Source of the DNA: Rhodopirellula sp.
Lineage (GTDB): Bacteria > Planctomycetota > Planctomycetia > Pirellulales > Pirellulaceae
DNA: 12,029 bases
Direction: 5' to 3'
Assembly (NCBI GenBank): GCA_003513555.1
Contig: DOPG01000112.1
Span: forward strand, 1 to 12,029
Of the stretch, positions 1 to 7,398 are shown one piece after another. The notes beneath the pieces were generated by a model that did no database searches, was not told where the DNA came from, and was given only the letters and a program-made list of their open reading frames with translations. Every line of letters starts with the position of its first letter. Position 1 is the stretch's first letter. The position numbers and the translations under genes are program-made.

Positions 1-54
1 CCTGTACAGCGACCTCTTCCTGTACGGCGGCTGCTTCCCGTACGGCGACTGCTT
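1..54. repeat. 18-base tandem repeat, three copies, continuing off the left edge
   Basis: Three adjacent 18-base units lie at 1-18, 19-36 and 37-54; units 2 and 3 differ at two positions and unit 1 is more diverged. A decayed fourth unit may start at 55 (TCTGT). The period is a multiple of three and in frame with the minus-strand gene, so each unit adds one hexapeptide of the form [KE][AE][AV]AV[RQ]. The array may continue beyond the window. Confidence 0.8.
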
Positions 55-232
55 TCTGTTCTACTAATGGTGTGGACTGCTCGTTCGCTGACGTCACGTT
101 CTCAGTGGGAGGCTCTTCCATGCTGGGAAACAGGGGGTGTGGGTCCACGCTCTTTGGTGACTCTTTCTCTGGGGTTTCGCGAGGCTGGATGTTGTCAGTG
201 AATGGATTTTGGGAGGATTCGTTTGCCGACAT
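1..232 (-). CDS. Partial gene: disordered N-terminus of a repeat-bearing protein
   Basis: On the minus strand an open frame runs from an ATG at 232-230 to the window edge without a stop, giving 77 codons and a truncated C-terminus. I do not recognise the product. Residues 1 to about 58 are rich in Pro, Glu, Ser, Thr and Asn with almost no hydrophobic run, so they look intrinsically disordered. No signal peptide or membrane segment is visible. From about residue 60 the protein becomes Ala/Val/Glu/Gln-rich and follows a six-residue period (KAVAVR, EAAAVQ, EEVAVQ), encoded by an 18-base tandem repeat that reaches the edge. This could be the start of a longer helical or linker repeat region. No strong ribosome site precedes the ATG; AGAAG lies about 8 bases upstream. 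That this is a gene rests on the open frame, its composition and the in-frame repeat. Function is unknown. Confidence 0.6.
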   Translation of the reverse strand, partial: MSANESSQNPFTDNIQPRETPEKESPKSVDPHPLFPSMEEPPTENVTSANEQSTPLVEQKAVAVREAAAVQEEVAVQ

Positions 233-331
233 GGAAAGGTCTTCTGGGGTGGACGTCGGCGCGCAGTTTCAACACAAGCAGCAAACTTGCGATGCAACTG
301 GCAACGACTGAAGGGTTCGTACGCAATCAAC

Positions 332-350
332 GATCGGTTGTTTACCGATC
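332..350. repeat. Perfect 7-bp inverted repeat (hairpin or operator candidate)
   Basis: GATCGGT at 332-338 and its exact reverse complement ACCGATC at 344-350 are separated by five bases (TGTTT). It lies about 100 bases upstream of the ATG of the left-edge gene, so it could be a dyad operator or a hairpin in the leader. No function can be assigned. Confidence 0.45.
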
Positions 351-551
351 ATCACACCGATAGCGACGCCGCTTCGTTCACACAAATTCGTTCGCTCGCC
401 ATCTTTCGTGGCGTTCGCGTGATTTTCACGCGTCAGGAAGACTTGTCGCATCAATCCCGTGTGTTGGTCGCGAAATCGCGAGGCTCAACTCGATCGTCTC
501 GTCGGAACAAGTCGATCTCTATTACTGCTGGGACTCAGGTGATTGGTCAAA

Positions 552-586
552 CTATCGCAAGCGCCTAATCTGCGATAGGGTTTTTT
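552..586 (+). terminator. Intrinsic-terminator-like hairpin with T-run, plus strand
   Basis: CTATCGCA (552-559) pairs perfectly with TGCGATAG (571-578) across an 11-base loop, and GG then TTTTTT (581-586) follows. An 8-bp stem plus a run of six T is the classical layout of a factor-independent terminator reading left to right. No well-supported plus-strand gene lies just upstream. The stop codon of a doubtful 119-codon frame (209-568) falls in the loop. It may end an unannotated small RNA or short transcript, or act as a barrier between neighbouring units. Confidence 0.5.
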
Positions 587-752
587 CGAGACGATTACCG
601 AAAAGATTGTTTCCTGGCCAGTGGGGATCAGCATAACCGTCAGTGATTTGTAGCGGAGTTCACGCAAGTTGGTGAGTTTTGAAGAACACCGGACACTGCA
701 AAGGCAGTAACTCGCTTCGCTGTGGCATGTGGGAGGTGTTATTTTCCCCCTA

Positions 753-775
753 CGCGGGAATCCTGATTTTCCGCG
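753..775 (-). terminator. Hairpin just after the 797-1642 gene; weak terminator candidate
   Basis: CGCGGGAA (753-760) pairs with TTTCCGCG (768-775), eight pairs including one G-T, around a seven-base loop. It lies 21 bases beyond the stop codon of the minus-strand gene. No T-run follows on the minus strand, so it is not a classical terminator; it could be a 3' stabilising hairpin or an atypical end signal. Confidence 0.35.
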
Positions 776-796
776 TTAAATTGAGCTTTGTTGGGA

Positions 797-1642
797 TTAC
801 TCGTTTGCTTTTTTGAGTGTCTCGAGTTCGTTTTCGATTTTGTCGAGCCGGTCAAGAATCTTGCTCAGGGTCTCCAGCACTTTCCTGTCCGTTTTTGTTG
901 TCTCATTCTCTTTGCTGAGTGGTTTGAATGTTTTGGTATTCGGCGTGCTGCTCGTGTCATTGCCAAAATTATATTCCTGTTTCTTGCCATCAGCACCAAT
1001 GACGATTGCGCGTGCTTGGACGTTGCCAATCTTCATTCCACTCGCATCCATTCCCTGCATCGCTTTCATGAGTTGTTTGCGCACATCGGCAGGCAGGTCT
1101 GCGCCGGCATTTTTTAATAACGGCATGATGTCGATTTTATTGGGCATAATCGCCGGAAGCTTGTCGGCTTCGGTTTTTATTTGAAGAGCACCATTTGGCC
1201 CAGCTTGTTTCATCGCTGCTTCGACCTGCTTGCGAACCTGCTCTGGCAATCCCTCCAGTATTTTCTTGTTGTCGAGTACGCTGCCATCAATCTTTTTTTC
1301 GACCTTTTCTTCTTTCACGATTCCGTCAGGGCCGACGATGATTGTGTGATAGGAAATGTTGCCGCTGCTGAACTGGTCTTTGGATGTTTGTTTTTTCGAA
1401 GCACCCTTCGTATTGGCAGCCTTCTTGTTCATGTCCTCAGCAATGTTCTTCAGTTGTTTCTTAAGAATCGCCGGTGAGCTATCAAGTTGGATGATCTGCG
1501 GGACTCCGTTGATTTCGATCACTACCTGCCCAGTGGTGGTCGTTTGTGTTGTTGCTGGAGCTTTGGCTTCTTTGTCATCCGAGACGGCTGGTGTGCATAG
1601 CAGGAACGCTGTCACGTATGCGAAAAGGGTTAGTCTTGTCAT
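797..1642 (-). CDS. Secreted protein of unknown function with a duplicated module and C-terminal coiled coil
   Basis: I do not recognise a family. I place the start at the ATG at 1642-1640 (281 aa), because it begins directly with a signal peptide (hydrophobic to about residue 18, likely cleavage near residue 19-21); the frame could be extended to 1798, but the extra 52 residues look non-coding. The mature protein starts with a Thr-rich spacer (about 28-37), then a short beta-like stretch (38-52). A module then appears twice: LPEQVRKQVEAAM at 132-144 and LPADVRKQLMKAM at 183-195. Two further similar strands, IIVGPDG (about 101-107) and IVIGADG (213-219), mark related beta segments. Residues 252-281 form a leucine/isoleucine heptad pattern, a probable coiled coil for self-association. 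It is rich in Lys and lacks catalytic motifs. No clear ribosome site is seen. It is divergent from the PhoD-like gene. A structural or assembly role in the periplasm is a guess. Confidence 0.75.
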   Translation of the reverse strand: MTRLTLFAYVTAFLLCTPAVSDDKEAKAPATTQTTTTGQVVIEINGVPQIIQLDSSPAILKKQLKNIAEDMNKKAANTKGASKKQTSKDQFSSGNISYHTIIVGPDGIVKEEKVEKKIDGSVLDNKKILEGLPEQVRKQVEAAMKQAGPNGALQIKTEADKLPAIMPNKIDIMPLLKNAGADLPADVRKQLMKAMQGMDASGMKIGNVQARAIVIGADGKKQEYNFGNDTSSTPNTKTFKPLSKENETTKTDRKVLETLSKILDRLDKIENELETLKKANE

Positions 1643-1979
1643 GGTCGATTTTGTTCTGGAAGGGCCTGCACTGGAAAATGCGTTGGGAGGTTTACGTGGT
1701 CCGCCGTGCTTTTGAGTATTGGATGCTTGCATTTCCATTGGCGGAAGATCAAGTTTCAATATTCCCTTAAGAATATCGGATATCAAGTTGAGAACCAAGA
1801 CTGAAGTGCTACCCGGGCGTTGAAGTGTGAATGGTTGAGATGCGGTGGTCCGTTTCTCGGCATGAGTTTGGTATGCTGGAATTTGCGTGCTGATCGATCG
1901 AACCGCTGGGCTTTTAGCGAATGACCTCGGTCAGGTGTCCGAATTGAAATTGTCAGCCCGAGAGCTGGATGGAATCCTA
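1643..1979. promoter_or_regulatory. Divergent intergenic region, presumed promoters for both flanking genes
   Basis: This 337-base region separates the divergent starts of the unknown secreted protein (minus) and the PhoD-like gene (plus), so promoters for both should lie here. I see no convincing -35/-10 pair. It does contain an 11-base palindrome, ATATC-G-GATAT (1773-1783), and an eight-base direct repeat ATCAAGTT at 1748-1755 and 1782-1789, which flank AT-rich sequence and could bind a regulator. The PhoD-like gene might start further left, at 1887, which would shrink the region. Confidence 0.4.
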
Positions 1980-3566
1980 ATGATCGTATTGTTATCGCCG
2001 TGCAACTATGTAACTTTTCGAGACCCATTGGTGGCACCTTTGCGTTTTGTGATTCGGCAGACCATTGTTTCTTGTTTTGTTGTTGGTTTGATCTTTTTCC
2101 TCAGTAGCAAGTTGTTACAGGCGCAATCCAATTCTCCATTGAACCGTCCGCCGCAAACGCCAGTGGGTTCACCTCAACCAGCGGCTGGTTTGGGGATCAT
2201 GGCAGGATCCGTGTCTCATGATTCAGCATTGGTGCAGGTGCGTCTGAGCGAGGGTGACGAACTGGTTGAGGGTGACCTGCCAGGAGCTTGGGGAATGATT
2301 GAGTTTTCATTGGGTTCAGCAGGTTCTGAGCAAATTTTGTTAGCCCGCGCCTTCCCCCAGCGGGATTTCATTGCACGCGTCAAGTTTCAGGAACTCATTC
2401 CTAACACGACCTACGTTTGCAGGACGCGTCTGGGGCTTGATCTGAATCATTTAACGGCTGGACCCACGGTTACATTCAAGACACTTCCGGGACCGGATAT
2501 TGCTGAGGATGTTAGTTTTGCTGTTGTGACGGGGATGAACTATGCCAAGTTTCATGGAGATAGCCGGATTAACCGCACTCGGTCAGCGGTCAAGAACAAC
2601 ACCAAGTTGCCGCAGCCCTATTCAGGACCTGACAAAAAACTTGGCTATCCTGGATTAGCCACCATCCTGAAAATGAAGCCCGACTTCTTCATCGGGACCG
2701 GAGACAACGTTTATTACGATACGCCGGATGATCCGCGAGCAGTCACCATGACCGAGATGCGGCAGAAGTGGCATGAGCAATTTATTCAGCCACGTTTCCG
2801 TGACTTGTTTGCGAAAGTTCCCACACATTGGATCGTTGATGATCATGACTATCGGGTTGATGATGGTGATAATTCAGGTGAGTTTCTACCGTTGCCGGAA
2901 ACGGGGCGACGGATTTTGCTGGAACAACTGCCTTATGCCTCTTATGAGCAGCCCGCAGCACGGACCTATCGGACCTACCGGGTTAGCAAAGACTTGCAAA
3001 TCTGGTTCACTGAGAATCGTTTTTACCGAAGCCCGAATGTGATGCCAGATGGACCGCAAAAGACGATTTGGGGAAAACAGCAGAAGGCGTGGTTAAAAGA
3101 AACATTAAAAGAGAGTGACGCAAAGTTCAAAGTGCTGATTTCACCAACGCCCATGGTTGGCCCGGACGACCTGCGCAAGACAGACAACCACTGTGATGTA
3201 GGTGGGTTTCAGCATGAGCGGGATGAGTTCTTCAAGTTCCTGAAAGAAAACCGACTTGATCAGCAAAACTTCTTTATTGTTTGTGGTGATCGTCATTGGC
3301 AGTATCACGCAGTGGATTCTACGGGCTTTGAGGAGTTTTCCTGCGGCGCTCTAGTGGACGCAAATTCGCGTCTTGGCAGAATGCCCGGTGATCCGGCAGG
3401 AACAGACCCCGATGGGTTGATCGAACACCTGCATCGTCAAACTGAAAGAAGTGGTGGCTTTCTGCTGGTTCGTTGTGACGCTGTCAGTCAGTCGGGAGTC
3501 GCAAAGCTGTCGTTCGAATTCTATGATGAGCTTGGCAAGTTGCTTTATCGAACGACTAAAGGTTGA
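1980..3566 (+). CDS. PhoD-like metallophosphoesterase, exported
   Basis: Predicted alkaline phosphatase D/phosphodiesterase family protein, releasing phosphate from organic esters outside the cytoplasm. From the ATG at 1980 (528 aa) an export segment is seen at about residues 22-50 (hydrophobic core 29-40, then LQAQS). A beta-rich N-terminal domain resembling the PhoD N-domain covers about 70-170. The metallophosphoesterase core follows: VVTGMN (182-187), GTGDN with Asp242 and YY at 245-246, WIVDDHD with DDHD at 287-290, and CGDRHW at 435-440. These match the family's metal-binding blocks (GD, DDH, GDRH), so the active site looks intact. Length is usual for the family. GGA-rich sequence (GGATGGA) precedes the 1980 ATG; starts at 1887, GTG 2031 or TTG 2040 are alternatives, and the last would give the most compact signal peptide. 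No Tat twin-arginine motif is evident, unlike classical PhoD. Substrate cannot be inferred. Confidence 0.88.
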   Translation: MIVLLSPCNYVTFRDPLVAPLRFVIRQTIVSCFVVGLIFFLSSKLLQAQSNSPLNRPPQTPVGSPQPAAGLGIMAGSVSHDSALVQVRLSEGDELVEGDLPGAWGMIEFSLGSAGSEQILLARAFPQRDFIARVKFQELIPNTTYVCRTRLGLDLNHLTAGPTVTFKTLPGPDIAEDVSFAVVTGMNYAKFHGDSRINRTRSAVKNNTKLPQPYSGPDKKLGYPGLATILKMKPDFFIGTGDNVYYDTPDDPRAVTMTEMRQKWHEQFIQPRFRDLFAKVPTHWIVDDHDYRVDDGDNSGEFLPLPETGRRILLEQLPYASYEQPAARTYRTYRVSKDLQIWFTENRFYRSPNVMPDGPQKTIWGKQQKAWLKETLKESDAKFKVLISPTPMVGPDDLRKTDNHCDVGGFQHERDEFFKFLKENRLDQQNFFIVCGDRHWQYHAVDSTGFEEFSCGALVDANSRLGRMPGDPAGTDPDGLIEHLHRQTERSGGFLLVRCDAVSQSGVAKLSFEFYDELGKLLYRTTKG

Positions 3567-3793
3567 GCTTTCCATGGGCAGCCGGCGATACGTCAATCCA
3601 AGAGAGAATCACGGGTTCATTGGCTGAATGCGGAACACTGCAACTAAGCAGACCAAAGTACGGGAAATAGCAATTCTTTTGCCACCCGTTAAGTGCCATT
3701 TGTAGTTGGAGGTGTCTCAGGCGGGTATCATGACGGTTGCTCTGGCTGGATATTCAGTCGGTGAGCTTGATCGATTTTATCCTGTGCTTTGAA

Positions 3794-3798
3794 GAGGA
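3794..3798 (+). promoter_or_regulatory. Ribosome binding site fixing the oxidoreductase start
   Basis: GAGGA lies eight bases before the ATG at 3807. This is the best Shine-Dalgarno match in the window and argues against the upstream in-frame TTG at 3789, which would place the site inside the coding region. Confidence 0.6.
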
Positions 3799-3806
3799 TT
3801 GTGTCC

Positions 3807-5114
3807 ATGTCGCGGAAATCTGCTGCTGTCACTGTGCCGGAGGGGCAACCAACACGTCGGCAATTTTTAAAGACATCTGCTGCGGTGACCGGTGGCGCAA
3901 TCGTTGCGCCTACGATCATTCCAAGCTCGGCTCTGGGGCTCGACGGTGCCGTAGCACCCAGTGAGCGTATCGTTGTGGGGGGAATCGGTATCGGCAGACG
4001 CGGCGGCTACGACCTTGGTTGCTTTCTTCAGCAAAAAGATGTCCAGTTCGTCGCAGTCTGTGACATCAAAGAGAAGCGAAGGGCCGCGGTAAAAAAACAG
4101 GTGGATGCACATCATTCAAATGATCAGTGTGCGACCTACCGGGACTTCCGAGAGTTACTGGATCGAAGTGACATTGACGCGGTGCTGATTGCAACGGGGC
4201 CCAACTGGCACGCAACGGCAGCCATGACAGCTGCGAAGGCTGGCAAGGACATGTACTGTGAGAAGCCTGTCACCAAGAATATCTCACAAAGTTTAATTCT
4301 TGCTGACACGATGCGGCGCACCGGGCGGGTTTTCCAAGCAGGTACTCAGCGACGCAATTTGCCTCACTTTGCATTTGCTTGTGAATTAGCACGTACCGGG
4401 CGGCTAGGAAAACTTAAGAAAGTCTACGCCCATCCAGCTGGCATGCAGGCCATGATGAGTGGCTGGTTGGTACCGGAAACCGAGCCAGATGCTGAGTTAG
4501 TTGACTGGAATATGTACCTCGGACCTGCTGCGTGGCGGCCTTTCAACAAGAAACTGTTGGATGGTTTCAACTTTGAGAAAGGTGGTGGGCTTGTCGGCGG
4601 CGGCGTGTTGGAGTGGGGATCGCATTGTGTGGATTTATGCCAGTGGGCAGTGGATGATTGTTTGCCACCGGTCGAGTACAACGCGCCAAAAGATGGTGAG
4701 TTGGTCGCGCGTTATGAGAATGGAACGGAGCTGATCTTCCGCGAAAAAGGTTGGATCCCGCTGGGGTCCTGTCCTGTCAGGTTTGAAGGTGAGGATGGTT
4801 GGGTAGAAGCGGGTGACAGCGGGAAGATGGTGCTGAGCTCGCCGGAGTTGTTGGCAGGTCGTGAAGTGGATGAAATTGGCGGGTATCCTGCGACCTTCCA
4901 CGTTCGAGATTTTCTGGATTGCGTGAAATCGCGACGACAACCCAAGGGGAATGCAGTCGCCGCGTGTAATGCACACATTGCCTGTCACGCCGCGAATATT
5001 GCTTTGCATTTGGGGCGGCAAGTTAAGTATGACAATGTGAAACATGAATTCATCGATGACGAGCAGGCAAATCGCTTGCGTTCAGAAGCGTTACGAGAGC
5101 CTTGGAGGCTTTGA
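3807..5114 (+). CDS. Gfo/Idh/MocA-family oxidoreductase with Tat signal
   Basis: NAD(P)-dependent oxidoreductase of the Gfo/Idh/MocA family, typically acting on sugars, inositols or related polyols. The protein (435 aa) begins with a Tat signal: TRRQFLK at 16-22, followed by an Ala/Gly-rich hydrophobic stretch to about residue 44, so it is probably exported folded with its cofactor. The Rossmann fold starts near 55 with a glycine-rich loop (GGIGIGRRGG, 58-67). The acidic residue after beta-2 is in VCDIKEK (84-90). The family's EKP motif is at 152-154 (CEKPVTK), carrying the catalytic lysine. The C-terminal alpha/beta domain has the GSHCVDLCQW block at 271-280, with the His expected near the substrate. 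The family is greatly expanded in planctomycetes, where Tat-exported copies are common. The HEAT-repeat gene starts 86 bases downstream on the same strand. Substrate is unknown. Confidence 0.93.
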   Translation: MSRKSAAVTVPEGQPTRRQFLKTSAAVTGGAIVAPTIIPSSALGLDGAVAPSERIVVGGIGIGRRGGYDLGCFLQQKDVQFVAVCDIKEKRRAAVKKQVDAHHSNDQCATYRDFRELLDRSDIDAVLIATGPNWHATAAMTAAKAGKDMYCEKPVTKNISQSLILADTMRRTGRVFQAGTQRRNLPHFAFACELARTGRLGKLKKVYAHPAGMQAMMSGWLVPETEPDAELVDWNMYLGPAAWRPFNKKLLDGFNFEKGGGLVGGGVLEWGSHCVDLCQWAVDDCLPPVEYNAPKDGELVARYENGTELIFREKGWIPLGSCPVRFEGEDGWVEAGDSGKMVLSSPELLAGREVDEIGGYPATFHVRDFLDCVKSRRQPKGNAVAACNAHIACHAANIALHLGRQVKYDNVKHEFIDDEQANRLRSEALREPWRL

Positions 5115-5200
5115 TTCAACGATCTGAAAATCAACTGCCATTTGCTGGTGAACAGAATACCGCCGCCCCTACCTACAAGTTCCTGTCTTGGAAACAAACG

Positions 5201-7342
5201 ATGAAATCAATATTTGCACTTCTTTGTCGGCTCGCTGTGGGAGTCCTCGTTTTGACCTTGGGAATGCCGCTTGCGGATGCACAACAGCCGCGAGATTCTG
5301 CCACCGAGGAAGAGCGGCTTCTTACTGTCTTGCAATCGGACGCACCGTCTGCTCAGAAGGCAATCAGTTGCAAAGAACTTGCCATCTATGGGTCCGGCAA
5401 AGCTGTACCCGAACTGGCAAAGCTGTTGCCTGATCCGCAGCTCTCCTCATGGGCCCGAATCGCGTTGGAAGTGATTCCCGGTGAGCAGCCGAATGCAGCG
5501 TTGCGAACGGCAGCAGAGTCTATGCAGGGGCGGTTATTGGTTGGGATCATCAACACAATTGGTGTTCGACGTGATGCCCAAGCTGTGCCGATTTTGATTG
5601 GTCACTTGAAGGATGATGATGTTGAGGTCGCTTCTGCTTCAGCCGTGGCACTTGGTAGAATCGCTGATGACGATGCAAAAAAAGCCTTGCAGGTGGCGCT
5701 GGGAACCGTGCCTGAAAAACTGAGATCGCCCGTAGCCGAGGCTTGCGTTCTGTGTGCAGAAGCCAGACTTCTCAGCGGACGCCCAAAAGAAGCTGCGGAA
5801 ATCTATGATCAGGTTCGAAACGCTGAGGTTCCGATGCAGCGAATCGTTGAGGCCACACGTGGAGCAATCCTGGCACGTGGTCAGGATGGCGTTCCATTAC
5901 TGGTTCAATCTCTTCGTTCTCCAGAGAAAAAGCTGAGGCAATTAGCCTTGGCAACGGTTCGTGAATTCCCGGGAGATCAAATTGACGCGGCTTTGGCAAA
6001 GGAGCTGAAAGTGGTGCCGCCGGCAAGAGCCGTTTCAATCATACAGGCCATGGCCGATCGGCCCCAAACGGTGGTGCTGCCCGCTATTTTGGCAGCGGCT
6101 CGGAGCGACAACCCCCAGGTTCAGGCATCGGCGATTGATGCGCTAAGAAGAGTAGGCGATGAGTCCTGCCTAGAAATATTGTTGTCTTTGGCAACGAGTG
6201 ACGATCCGGAATTGCAGCAGGTCGCCAAGTCAACGCTCGCTGAACTACCTGGCGAAGGTGTTAACAACAGAATCGTAACCATGCTTTCTGGTTCAAAAGG
6301 CAAGCAGTATCCCGTGCTATTGCATCTCGTGGCCCAGCGCCGTGTGGATGCCGTTCCGCAAGTGGTTCAGGCGCTCAGCCATCAAGATCCTGTGATTCGT
6401 CATGCTGCATTGAAAGCACTCGGGCAGACCGTCTCGCTTGACCGGATGTCGCTATTGATTGATGCCGTTGTTCAATCGAAGACGGTTGAAGATACTGAGG
6501 CAGCAAGTCAAGCCTTGAGGGCGGCCAGTATCAGAATGCCGGATCGTGAGGCCTGTGCACTGCAATTGTCCGAGTCTATTCCAGACGCCGCTGCTGACAC
6601 AAAGACCACCTTCCTGGAGATTCTTGCGGAAATGGGAGGCGAGATTGCCTTGGCCCAGGTTTCGGCCGCAGCGATGAGTCGTGATCCACAACTGCAGGAT
6701 GATGGTAGCCGTCTGCTTGGAAAGTGGAATAGCGTCGATGCAGCTCCCAGCCTGATGCGTTTGGCGGTATCAGGTCCGTCTTCCAAGTATCGAGTACGAG
6801 GCATGCGAGGTTACATCGGGGTTGCCCGGAAATTCCCGATGCCGGAACCGCAACGAGTCGAGATGTGCCGGCAGGCATTCGAAAAGGCATCACGGATCGA
6901 AGAACAAAAGCTGGTACTGGATGTCGTGAAAATTCATCCCAGTGCAGAAGGGCTCGCGTTGGCAATCCAAGCTCAAAGGGTTCCTGCGCTGAAAACCGAT
7001 GCAACGGTAGCCGCATCGCAAATCGCTCAGAAGCTAGGGGGCAAAGCGGTTGATGTCGCTTCAATTATGAAGGCCGGCGGAATGAAACCGGTGAAGCTGC
7101 AGATCATCAAAGCTACTTATGGTGCTGATGGTGTCAGCAAGGATGTAACCGCTGTGATTCAGAAGAGTGCAGGATCGTTGCCTTGGATCAAGCTGTCTGG
7201 TCGTGGATACAATGCGGCGTTTGGCGGCGATCCCGTACCGGGAAAGGTCAAGAAGTTGATCATTCAGTACGTCATGGATGGTAAGCGAGGGACTGGCTCA
7301 TTCGAGGAGAATGCACCCATTTTGCTGCCGCAGCCCAAGTAA
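5201..7342 (+). CDS. Secreted HEAT-repeat protein with a C-terminal beta domain
   Basis: A scaffold-type protein, probably mediating protein-protein contacts in the periplasm or envelope. I start it at the ATG at 5201 (713 aa), where a signal peptide begins at once (hydrophobic 11-22, cleavage after ADA at 25-27) and GGAA lies seven bases upstream; a TTG at 5102 would add 33 unlikely residues and overlap the previous gene. Residues about 40-620 are helical repeats of HEAT/PBS-lyase type; clear units are at 126-165 (with LKDDDVEVASASAVALGRI), 230-265, 290-355 and 382-412, with the DDPxVRxxAxxAL-like pattern. No catalytic residues are evident. The last 85 residues form a separate domain: LQIIKATYG (633-641), DVT (648-650), GGDPVPGKVKKL (675-686) and a Pro-rich end. 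This resembles a domain seen after HEAT or heme-binding modules in planctomycetes (DUF3395-like by eye; unverified). It may be co-transcribed with the oxidoreductase upstream. Confidence 0.88.
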   Translation: MKSIFALLCRLAVGVLVLTLGMPLADAQQPRDSATEEERLLTVLQSDAPSAQKAISCKELAIYGSGKAVPELAKLLPDPQLSSWARIALEVIPGEQPNAALRTAAESMQGRLLVGIINTIGVRRDAQAVPILIGHLKDDDVEVASASAVALGRIADDDAKKALQVALGTVPEKLRSPVAEACVLCAEARLLSGRPKEAAEIYDQVRNAEVPMQRIVEATRGAILARGQDGVPLLVQSLRSPEKKLRQLALATVREFPGDQIDAALAKELKVVPPARAVSIIQAMADRPQTVVLPAILAAARSDNPQVQASAIDALRRVGDESCLEILLSLATSDDPELQQVAKSTLAELPGEGVNNRIVTMLSGSKGKQYPVLLHLVAQRRVDAVPQVVQALSHQDPVIRHAALKALGQTVSLDRMSLLIDAVVQSKTVEDTEAASQALRAASIRMPDREACALQLSESIPDAAADTKTTFLEILAEMGGEIALAQVSAAAMSRDPQLQDDGSRLLGKWNSVDAAPSLMRLAVSGPSSKYRVRGMRGYIGVARKFPMPEPQRVEMCRQAFEKASRIEEQKLVLDVVKIHPSAEGLALAIQAQRVPALKTDATVAASQIAQKLGGKAVDVASIMKAGGMKPVKLQIIKATYGADGVSKDVTAVIQKSAGSLPWIKLSGRGYNAAFGGDPVPGKVKKLIIQYVMDGKRGTGSFEENAPILLPQPK

Positions 7343-7360
7343 ATGTTCTATTCAGGTTTG

Positions 7361-7398
7361 CGTAACGAAAATCATTGCCCGCTGTCAGCGGTAGGCAA
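7361..7398 (-). terminator. Hairpin spanning the methyltransferase stop codon, terminator candidate
   Basis: TTGCC-CGCT (7375-7383) pairs with AGCG and GGCAA (7387-7390, 7394-7398), nine pairs with a three-base bulge and a three-base loop. Read on the minus strand, the stem is followed by TGATTTTCG, a weak T-run. The stop codon of the methyltransferase gene (7387-7385) lies at its tip. It sits between two convergent genes only 42 bases apart and probably ends the minus-strand transcript. Confidence 0.35.

Larger units (their letters stand above)
233..796. other. 564-base gap without a convincing gene; several hairpins
   Basis: This stretch lies between the start of the left-edge gene and the stop of the next minus-strand gene. 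The short open frames in it have no recognisable motif, no good ribosome site and arginine/serine-rich composition typical of random frames. It does contain inverted repeats: GATCGGT/ACCGATC at 332-350, TCGCG/CGCGA at 468-481, a terminator-like element at 552-586 and a hairpin at 753-775. It probably holds the promoter and 5' leader of the left-edge gene and the 3' end of the 797-1642 transcript. A small RNA ending at the 552-586 hairpin is possible. Confidence 0.6.

Noticed and set aside
209..568. 119-codon plus-strand open frame as a protein gene
   Set aside because: It overlaps the start of the left-edge gene, has no ribosome site or recognisable motif, and its Arg/Ser-rich composition looks random. 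Kept only as part of the orphan-terminator finding.
813..1715. Long plus-strand frames opposite the unknown secreted protein
   Set aside because: They are antisense shadows; the minus-strand frame has a signal peptide, an internal repeat and a coiled coil, whereas these are Leu/Phe/Cys-rich without motifs.
5102..5200. N-terminal extension of the HEAT protein overlapping the oxidoreductase gene
   Set aside because: It starts at TTG, adds 33 residues with no function before a clear signal peptide, and a better ATG with GGAA upstream is at 5201.
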